14,504 bases of DNA from Aquificota bacterium (GTDB taxonomy: Bacteria; Aquificota; Aquificia; Aquificales; Aquificaceae): assembly GCA_013153455.1 (NCBI GenBank), contig JAADEK010000072.1, positions 1 to 14,504 of the forward strand. The letters are read 5' to 3'. Position numbers and translations under genes: made by a program. The notes below the pieces were generated by a model. It did no database searches. It was not told the origin of the DNA and worked only from the letters and a program-made list of their open reading frames with translations. Of the stretch, positions 6,464 to 11,695 are shown piece after piece (the first letter of the stretch is position 1; every line of letters starts with the position of its first letter).

Positions 6464-7122
6464 TTTTTATCCTTTATGTGCTGATGTTTTACTATCTCCC
6501 CCTCGGTTGAGTATATCGCAACTTCCGCTATATTCTCCGCGTGGTCCGCTATCCTCTCGTAATGACGGGCTACAAAAGAGAGGTGCATCGCCCTCTTTAT
6601 GTTCCTCGGGTCTTCAAGGACGTAGGTCATGAGCTCGCGCTCAAGCTGGTGGTATAACTCATCAACCATATCGTCCTTCTCTATAACCTTTTTCGCCAGA
6701 AGGGTGTCCTTTTGTATGAAGGAAATCACGCTGTCGTTTACCATCTCCTTTACCATCTCCGCCATAAAGGTGAGGTTTACGTAGGGCTTCAGCGGGGGTT
6801 CTTCCGCGAGCATTATAGCCCTTTCCGCTATGTTTTCCGCCTCGTCCCCCATCCTCTCAAGGTCGGAAACTATCTTGTATATACCCATTATCATCCTGAG
6901 GTCTCCCGCTTCAGGCTGATAGAGCGCTATCATCCTTATACACCTTCTTTCTATATCAACCTCAAGGAGGTCTATCGTGTCGTCCCCCTTTATTACTTCT
7001 TCCGCGAGCTCAACGTCTTGTTTGTTGAGGGCTTCGGTAGCCTTATCTATGGCATCTTGAACGTATTTAGCCATCTTTATAACGAGCTCTTTGGTTTCCT
7101 CAAGCTCTTTGAACAGTTTCAT
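6460..7122 (-). CDS. phoU: Phosphate signalling/transport regulator PhoU
   Basis: PhoU is a peripheral protein that links the Pst phosphate transporter to its sensor kinase and keeps phosphate uptake in check. The 220 residues form two repeats of a three-helix bundle. Each has the metal-binding motif pattern: repeat one has DDTIDLLE and SDLERMGDEAENIAE, and repeat two has DDMVDELYH and RHYERIADHAENIAE. I start at ATG 7122 (MKLFKELEE), the length and N-terminus expected of the Aquifex protein. An in-frame ATG at 7170 would add 16 residues and run 33 bases into gmhA. There is no Shine-Dalgarno sequence at either start. The gene overlaps the downstream kinase as GTGA, so both are made from one message. 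No pst transporter gene is nearby. Confidence 0.95.
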   Translation of the reverse strand: MKLFKELEETKELVIKMAKYVQDAIDKATEALNKQDVELAEEVIKGDDTIDLLEVDIERRCIRMIALYQPEAGDLRMIMGIYKIVSDLERMGDEAENIAERAIMLAEEPPLKPYVNLTFMAEMVKEMVNDSVISFIQKDTLLAKKVIEKDDMVDELYHQLERELMTYVLEDPRNIKRAMHLSFVARHYERIADHAENIAEVAIYSTEGEIVKHQHIKDKK

Positions 7123-7137
7123 AATAGTATTTAATAT
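7123..7137. promoter_or_regulatory. 15-base AT-rich divergent start region between phoU and gmhA
   Basis: The whole gap between two divergent start codons is 15 bases with only one G and no C on the plus strand. Neither gene has a Shine-Dalgarno sequence. TAGTAT (7125-7130) lies 8-13 bases before the gmhA ATG, where a -10 box for a leaderless message would be expected. Any -35 elements must lie inside the opposing coding sequence. This is a by-eye inference. Confidence 0.35.
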
Positions 7138-7701
7138 ATGATAGAGCGCGTTCGGGACATATTCAGGCAAAGCGCGGAGGTAAAGCTCGCATTTCTTGAA
7201 CTATACGGTGAGCTTATCGTAGAGGTGGCGGGCATAATAGCTACCGCACTGAAGGATAAAAACAAGGTGATACTCTTCGGGAACGGGGGAAGCGCAGCGG
7301 ACGCCCAGCACATAGCGGCGGAGCTGATAGGCAGGCTAAAGAAGGAGCGCCAACCCCTCCCCGCGATAGCGCTCACGACCGACTCCTCAGTCCTTACCGC
7401 CCTCGGGAACGATTACGGCTTTGAGACCGTATTTGAGAGACAGATAGAAGCCCTCTGTTTTCCCGGGGATATAGCCATAGGCATAACGACCTCCGGAAAC
7501 TCGGAAAACGTGATAAGGGGTCTTAAGAAGGCTCACGAGCTCGGCGCGACGACGATAGCCTTCACGGGAAGAAACGGGGGAAGGGTAGCACAAGTAGCCC
7601 ACTACTCCTTTATAGTTCCCTCATACGAAACCCAGCGCATACAGGAGTGTCATATAACCCTCGGGCACGCGATATGCGAGCTCGTTGAAGAGATGATATG
7701 A
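7138..7701 (+). CDS. gmhA: Sedoheptulose 7-phosphate isomerase (phosphoheptose isomerase)
   Basis: GmhA converts sedoheptulose 7-phosphate to D-glycero-D-manno-heptose 7-phosphate, the first step of heptose synthesis for the lipopolysaccharide core. The 187-residue SIS-fold protein has the substrate loop FGNGGSAADAQH (47-58) and the phosphate-binding TTSGNS (117-122). The predicted zinc ligands His58, Glu62, Gln169 and His177 align with those of the E. coli enzyme (61, 65, 172 and 180). The ATG lies only 15 bases from the divergent phoU start and lacks a Shine-Dalgarno sequence. It overlaps nadK by 4 bases (ATGA). DiaA, a related SIS protein, is less likely because the zinc ligands are complete. 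Confidence 0.95.
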   Translation: MIERVRDIFRQSAEVKLAFLELYGELIVEVAGIIATALKDKNKVILFGNGGSAADAQHIAAELIGRLKKERQPLPAIALTTDSSVLTALGNDYGFETVFERQIEALCFPGDIAIGITTSGNSENVIRGLKKAHELGATTIAFTGRNGGRVAQVAHYSFIVPSYETQRIQECHITLGHAICELVEEMI

Positions 7702-8519
7702 AGGTTCTCGTCTTTATCAAGGACTCAAGGGAAGCGCTTGAGACCTTTCGCATCGTTGAGGAGGTTCTAAAAAGGGAAGGCGTAAAATACAAAAAGTTCG
7801 TAAACAAGCCAAAGCTCTCAAAAAAACTAAGACCAAAAGGTTACGGACTAATCCTCGTCATAGGAGGGGACGGAACCTTTTTGAGCGCTTCCCGAATTGC
7901 TTCGCGCTTCGGTATACCCCTCGCGGGTATAAACGAGGGTCGTTTCGGCTTTCTGACGGAGATTCAAAGGGAAGAGATTCACGAGCTTCTCCCCCTCGTT
8001 CTGAGGGGAGAGGCTCCCCTGCTGAGACGGCTCATGATAGACGTGTATCTGAGGAGGGGGAAAAAGCTTCTTTACTTGGGGAATTACCTCAACGACGCGG
8101 TTCTCTCAAAGAGCACGCTCGCGAGGGTGATAAGGACGGAGGTCTTCGTGGGGGAGGAGAAGATAGCGGACGTCTTCGGGGACGGCGTTATACTCTCAAC
8201 CCCCACGGGCTCAACCGCTTACGCCCTTTCCGCGGGCGGACCCATACTCTACCCGGAGGCGAGGAACCTCCTCTTTGTCCCCATATGTCCCCACACGCTC
8301 ACAAACAGACCCCTCGTCCTCCCTTCCGAGAGCGTCGTGTCCTTTCGCGTGGCGTCGGGAGACCTTCGGGCGTTTCTGACGCTTGACGGGCAAGAAGGGA
8401 AGGCTCTCCTTGAGGGGGACGAGGTTCTTGTGAAGCGCTCCCGCTACGAGTGCCTCACGTATGCCCACCCGAGAAAGTCATTTTTCAGCATACTTAGGGA
8501 AAAACTCAAGTGGGGCTGA
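7698..8519 (+). CDS. nadK: NAD kinase
   Basis: NadK phosphorylates NAD+ to NADP+ and so supplies the cell's NADP(H) pool, including that used by AroE. At 273 residues it is a normal bacterial NAD kinase. Visible motifs are the catalytic GGDGT (56-60), the NEG-xx-GFL motif (NEGRFGFLTEI, 79-89), the ND pair (132-133) that binds the adenine ribose, and the glycine-rich TPTGSTAYALSAGGP (168-182). It is translationally coupled to gmhA by ATGA overlap. The stop codon directly abuts the stop codon of dnaC on the opposite strand, with no base between them and no terminator. Confidence 0.96.
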   Translation: MKVLVFIKDSREALETFRIVEEVLKREGVKYKKFVNKPKLSKKLRPKGYGLILVIGGDGTFLSASRIASRFGIPLAGINEGRFGFLTEIQREEIHELLPLVLRGEAPLLRRLMIDVYLRRGKKLLYLGNYLNDAVLSKSTLARVIRTEVFVGEEKIADVFGDGVILSTPTGSTAYALSAGGPILYPEARNLLFVPICPHTLTNRPLVLPSESVVSFRVASGDLRAFLTLDGQEGKALLEGDEVLVKRSRYECLTYAHPRKSFFSILREKLKWG

Positions 8520-9221
8520 TTACTTTACCTTATTCAGTTTTCTCCTGTCTTGACCCTTGAGGGTTATCACCTCGTTCATCTCGTAAATCTTAGAAACAAC
8601 GTTCTCACCGAGACGGGAACTTAAGTCCGAGGATATACGGGCGCTCGCCTCGTTTTCGCCCGGCTCAAGCCTGTAGTTCGTCGTTATTATCGTAGACTTT
8701 AGGTTGTTGTAGCGGTTGGTTATGATGTAAGAAATCAGCTCCCTTTGCCACTCGCTGAGACGCTCAGACCCAAGGTCGTCAAGAACCAAAAGCGGAACGC
8801 TCAGTATGGCGCTCAGAAACTTCGTATCCTTTCCCTCCTCCATTGAGAACTTAAGCCTGTATATGAGGTCTTTTGTGTCAAAGAAAACACCCCTCACGCC
8901 CTTCGTCTCGTATATAGCCCTCAGGGTTGCGACCGCGAGGTGAGTCTTCCCTACACCCGGAGCCCCGACGAATGTGAGCCCCTTTCCCTCGTCGGGATTA
9001 AACTCGTATACGAACCGCTTCGCGGTAAGGAGGGCGGTATCCTGTGAGGGGTGAGCGGGGATGAAGTTATCAAAGCTCGCGGACCAATACCTCTTTGGGA
9101 TGTTCAGCTCCCTGTTTGTGTCCCTCCTTTTGAACCTGCAAGCGCAGGGCTTTACCGCACCGCTTTGGGTCTTCACAAAACCGGTGCCGAAACACTGCTC
9201 ACATACCTGCGTTTTTTCCAT
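8520..9221 (-). CDS. dnaC: DnaC-type replicative helicase loader (AAA+ ATPase)
   Basis: DnaC delivers the DnaB helicase to the replication origin together with DnaA. The 233-residue protein has an N-terminal zinc-binding module with Cys7, Cys10, Cys26 and Cys28 (CEQC and CAC) that contacts DnaB. An AAA+ domain follows, with Walker A GAPGVGKTH (86-94), Walker B LLVLDD (144-149), sensor 1 TTN (180-182) and a probable arginine finger in SSRLGE (Arg203). Length and zinc module match the crystallised Aquifex DnaC family rather than the IstB transposon helper, and no transposase gene is nearby. The ATG lies 12 bases after the stomatin stop. No good Shine-Dalgarno sequence is seen close to it, although GGAGGGGAATG lies further upstream within the stomatin end. 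Confidence 0.94.
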   Translation of the reverse strand: MEKTQVCEQCFGTGFVKTQSGAVKPCACRFKRRDTNRELNIPKRYWSASFDNFIPAHPSQDTALLTAKRFVYEFNPDEGKGLTFVGAPGVGKTHLAVATLRAIYETKGVRGVFFDTKDLIYRLKFSMEEGKDTKFLSAILSVPLLVLDDLGSERLSEWQRELISYIITNRYNNLKSTIITTNYRLEPGENEASARISSDLSSRLGENVVSKIYEMNEVITLKGQDRRKLNKVK

Positions 9222-9233
9222 AACATTTAAATA

Positions 9234-10007
9234 TCATTCCCCTCCCTTTTGGTTTCCAGACCCCTTACCGAGAACCTGAGCCAGCTCAAGCGGAAAGGGG
9301 AATATTACGGTCTTTGCGTTGTGAAGACCTATCGTGTGGAGCGTTTCAAGGTATCTGAGTTGTATAGCTATTGGCTCCTTTGCGAGTATGCGAGCAGCGT
9401 CAAGGAGCTTTTGAGCAGCTTGGTATTCCGCCTCCGCGCTTATGATTTTTGCCCTCCTTTCGCGCTCCGCCTCCGCTTGGCGCGCGAGAGCCTTTCGGAG
9501 CTCCTCCGGGAGGTCTATCTTCTTTAGCTCAACCGCTATAACCTTAACACCCCAAGGGTCTGTCTGCCTGTCTATGATTTCCTGAAGCTTCAGGTTTATC
9601 TTCTCCCTCTTTGAGAGAAGCTCATCAAGCTCCGCCTCACCGCACACGCTCCTCAATGTGGTCTGAGCTATCTGGGACGTCGCGTAAAGGTAGTCCTCAA
9701 CCTCAACGACCGCCTTAACGGGGTCAACGACCCTGAAATACACAACCGCGTCAACCTGAACCGAAACGTTGTCCTTCGTAATCACGTCCTGAGTCGGGAC
9801 GTCAAGCGTGATAGTCCTCAAAGAGACCCTCACTATACGGTCAATTATCGGGATTACAAATATAAGACCCGGACCCTTGGCACCTATAACGCGACCCAGA
9901 CGAAACACAACCGCCCTCTCGTATTCGGGTATAACCTTGAGGGCGGACGCGAGGAACAAAACAACAAGAATCGGGAGGAAAATCAAGTTAGCGGGAACGA
10001 ACTCCAT
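9234..10007 (-). CDS. Stomatin/slipin-like SPFH (band 7) membrane protein
   Basis: This 257-residue protein is anchored by one N-terminal hydrophobic segment (about 7-24). It then has a band 7/SPFH domain (about 26-190): [37 protein letters not shown] and the [11 protein letters not shown] segment. A charged coiled-coil follows (about 176-205), then a C-terminal part with TVIFPFPLE. Stomatin-like proteins form oligomeric rings on the membrane and regulate proteases or channels. Their usual partner, an NfeD-type protease-like membrane protein, is not adjacent; the next gene is dnaC. It lacks a Shine-Dalgarno sequence. TAAAAT lies exactly 7-12 bases before its ATG, which suggests a leaderless transcript. 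Its exact cellular role cannot be deduced. Confidence 0.93.
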   Translation of the reverse strand: MEFVPANLIFLPILVVLFLASALKVIPEYERAVVFRLGRVIGAKGPGLIFVIPIIDRIVRVSLRTITLDVPTQDVITKDNVSVQVDAVVYFRVVDPVKAVVEVEDYLYATSQIAQTTLRSVCGEAELDELLSKREKINLKLQEIIDRQTDPWGVKVIAVELKKIDLPEELRKALARQAEAERERRAKIISAEAEYQAAQKLLDAARILAKEPIAIQLRYLETLHTIGLHNAKTVIFPFPLELAQVLGKGSGNQKGGE

Positions 10008-10022
10008 AAGAATATTTTAAGT
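10008..10022. promoter_or_regulatory. 15-base AT-rich divergent start region between the stomatin gene and ispE
   Basis: The gap between the two divergent start codons is 15 bases and nearly all A and T. On the minus strand TAAAAT (10014-10019, 5 of 6 matches to TATAAT) is placed so that transcription would begin at about the first base of the stomatin ATG. On the plus strand TATTTT (10013-10018) is a weaker candidate for ispE. Neither gene has a Shine-Dalgarno sequence, and no convincing -35 box was found. Confidence 0.4.
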
Positions 10023-10829
10023 ATGATAAAGATACTTTCACCCGCGAAGATAAACCTCGGGCTTTGGGTTCTCGGGAAGCGCGAGGACGGATACCACGAA
10101 CTGATTACGATTTTCAAACAAATCCCCCTCTGCGACGAGATTACGCTCACGGAAGGAAAAACGGAAGTCCTCACAGACCCCCCCATACCCCAGGAGAAGA
10201 ACATCGTATACAAAGGACTCCTTGAGTTTGAAAAACTAACGGGCATAAAACCGAAGGTAAGGGTCTTTATAAAGAAGAACATACCCCCCGGCTCCGGGCT
10301 CGGGGGAGGAAGCTCAAACCTCGCGAGCACCCTCTCCGTGGTCAACGAGCTACACAACACCCCCCTCACAAAAAAAGAGCTAAAAAGCCTCCTTTCGCGC
10401 CTCTCCTCCGACGCCCCCTTCTTCCTTGAGGGAGGAGTCGCGCTCGCGAGCGGAAAGGGAGACATACTGAAACCCGTCAAGGACTCCCTCCCGAGGGACA
10501 TAACACTCGTGATACCGCCCGTCTCCTGCTCAACACCCCTCGTCTACGCAAACGTAAAACCCCGCCACTACACACCCAAAGAGGAAGCCCTCGCGAAAGC
10601 TGAGCGCGTTCTTTCGGGCGACACAGACGCGATAGAGAACGTTTTAGGGGAGATAGCGTCCGAGCTGTTTCCCCCCCTCGGGGATGTGCTCGCGAAACTG
10701 CGCAAGCTCGGTATGAAGCCCTACGTGAGCGGAAGCGGGAGCTGTGTATACACCTTCAGCCCCGTTAGTCCCGAGCTTCTTGAGCTCGCAAAGAGGGAAA
10801 ACTGGAAGGTATTCAGACTCAAAACCTAA
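10023..10829 (+). CDS. ispE: 4-diphosphocytidyl-2-C-methyl-D-erythritol kinase
   Basis: IspE phosphorylates CDP-methylerythritol in the MEP pathway to isopentenyl diphosphate, the building block used by the polyprenyl synthase at the left edge. The 268-residue GHMP kinase has PAKINLGL with Lys9, the ATP-binding glycine-rich loop PPGSGLGGGSSN (88-99), the catalytic Asp130 in SSDAPFF, and the C-terminal motif VSGSGSCVY (235-243). All expected catalytic residues are present. The ATG is 15 bases from the divergent stomatin start and has no Shine-Dalgarno sequence. Its stop codon overlaps the stop of tonB on the other strand. Confidence 0.97.
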   Translation: MIKILSPAKINLGLWVLGKREDGYHELITIFKQIPLCDEITLTEGKTEVLTDPPIPQEKNIVYKGLLEFEKLTGIKPKVRVFIKKNIPPGSGLGGGSSNLASTLSVVNELHNTPLTKKELKSLLSRLSSDAPFFLEGGVALASGKGDILKPVKDSLPRDITLVIPPVSCSTPLVYANVKPRHYTPKEEALAKAERVLSGDTDAIENVLGEIASELFPPLGDVLAKLRKLGMKPYVSGSGSCVYTFSPVSPELLELAKRENWKVFRLKT

Positions 10830-11620
10830 CGAAGTCGGTAGACTATGGGAATCTTTACGCTCACGCGCTGGGGGGGCTTTGGGAACTTCCCGCAAACCCT
10901 CTCAACCGTCACAACAGCGTTCCTATCAAGAACCTTGTATCCGCTTGAACGCTCAACCCAAACCCTCTCACAACCCTTTTGGGAAAGCTCTATACCCACA
11001 ACAACCCTCCCCTCCCATCCCATCTTACGCGCTATGTAAGGGTATCTCAAACTCTCCATCACGTAAGCCCTTATCTTACTGAGGTCAACCGCCGGTCTCC
11101 CGCCACCACCGCCCCCGCTTCCCGCGAAAGCTGTCTTCACACCGCCCGAAGACGAATAAGAAGAACCCCCGACGTTTCCTTTAGAAAAAGATTCAACGAC
11201 CCTTCGGGTGGTTTTAGTCCCGCCCGTAGTCTTCCCGACCTTTGCGGGAGCCTTCGCGACGGGTGCGCTTTCACTTCTTTTTTTCAGCGCTTTGCGGACG
11301 GTTTTTATCTTCCTCGCCCTCTTTCTTACCGCCTTTTTACTCCTCTTTGCCCTCTTTTTTACCTTCTTTTCGGGGCTTTTTTTCTCCACCTTTTTCGGCA
11401 GGGCTTTCGGTGAGATTAGGTCGCTCGGGGGGGCGAGTGAGAGGGCGCTCTTTTTTGTTTCCTTTTTCTCAACAACCCGGAGGGTTCTTAAAGAGATTCT
11501 TACCTCCTTCTTTTCTTCGGGAGGCGGGAGGTTTGCGCTGAGGAGCGGGTATACGAGACCCGCGTGCAGTGCCCCGGAAACAAGAGCGCCCACGAGTAGG
11601 TTCTTCCACTCCATCCGCAT
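10826..11620 (-). CDS. tonB: TonB energy-transducing protein
   Basis: TonB spans the periplasm and transmits the proton-motive force from ExbB/ExbD to outer-membrane receptors. The 264-residue protein has an N-terminal anchor helix (about 8-26) containing SGALHAGLVYPLL, with the expected histidine at 19. A long linker follows, then a C-terminal receptor-binding domain (about 178-262) with YPYIARKMGWEGRVVVGIEL and the closing VPIVYRL-type strand. The linker is unusual: about 72-118 is dominated by Lys and Arg rather than by proline repeats, and is followed by a Ser/Gly-rich part with a run of glycines near 169-174. Cys217 and Cys243 in the C-terminal domain could form a disulfide. ATG 11620 is taken as the start, with ATG 11614 as an alternative; neither has a Shine-Dalgarno sequence. 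It is divergent from its likely receptor, and exbB/exbD are not in the window. Confidence 0.93.
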   Translation of the reverse strand: MRMEWKNLLVGALVSGALHAGLVYPLLSANLPPPEEKKEVRISLRTLRVVEKKETKKSALSLAPPSDLISPKALPKKVEKKSPEKKVKKRAKRSKKAVRKRARKIKTVRKALKKRSESAPVAKAPAKVGKTTGGTKTTRRVVESFSKGNVGGSSYSSSGGVKTAFAGSGGGGGGRPAVDLSKIRAYVMESLRYPYIARKMGWEGRVVVGIELSQKGCERVWVERSSGYKVLDRNAVVTVERVCGKFPKPPQRVSVKIPIVYRLR

Positions 11621-11678
11621 GTTTAATTTAATGTTAAACTCAACGGGATTTCACGTTAAATTTGTGTTAAATTTAACA
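11621..11678. promoter_or_regulatory. Phased GTTAAA repeats and palindromes, probable operator for tonB and the receptor
   Basis: A perfect 14-bp palindrome TGTTAAATTTAACA lies at 11665-11678. The 9-base half GTTAAATTT is repeated directly at 11655-11663, exactly 11 bases before its copy at 11666. A third GTTAAA copy begins at 11633, 22 bases before 11655, so the copies are spaced by one and two helical turns. An inverted repeat GTTTAA/TTAAAC (11621-11626 and 11634-11639) covers the tonB -10. The palindrome covers the receptor -10. This arrangement suggests cooperative binding of a repressor, perhaps a metal sensor. I do not recognise the motif as a classical Fur box. Confidence 0.55.
11631..11659 (-). 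promoter_or_regulatory. Putative tonB promoter
   Basis: On the minus strand TTAACG (11654-11659) and TAACAT (11631-11636) are separated by 17 bp, each with 4 of 6 consensus matches. Transcription would start about 4 bases before the tonB ATG, giving an almost leaderless message. The -10 lies inside an octamer TTTAACAT that also occurs in the opposing promoter. Confidence 0.4.
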
Positions 11679-11679
11679 T
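11650..11679 (+). promoter_or_regulatory. Putative promoter of the TonB-dependent copper receptor
   Basis: TTCACG (11650-11655) and TAACAT (11674-11679) are separated by 18 bp, each with 4 of 6 matches. The -35 overlaps that of the tonB promoter by two bases on the opposite strand. The predicted start falls very close to the Shine-Dalgarno GAGGAGGT (11683-11690), so the exact -10 box is uncertain. Confidence 0.4.
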
Positions 11680-11695
11680 ATAGAGGAGGTGGGAA

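Noticed and set aside
7123..7170. Longer phoU start (ATG 7170, 16 extra residues)
   Set aside because: It would run 33 bases into the divergent gmhA coding sequence. The shorter start gives the N-terminus expected for Aquifex PhoU.
8520..9221. IstB-type transposon ATPase for the DnaC-like gene
   Set aside because: No transposase or inverted repeats are nearby, and the N-terminal four-cysteine zinc module matches DnaC helicase loaders.
9983..10501. 172-residue minus-strand open frame across ispE
   Set aside because: It is a shadow of ispE. Its composition is Ser/Phe-rich without domain signals, and it overlaps the stomatin start.
11665..11678. AT-only palindrome as a terminator
   Set aside because: The stem is too weak, lies between divergent start codons and lacks a T-tract. 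It fits an operator better.
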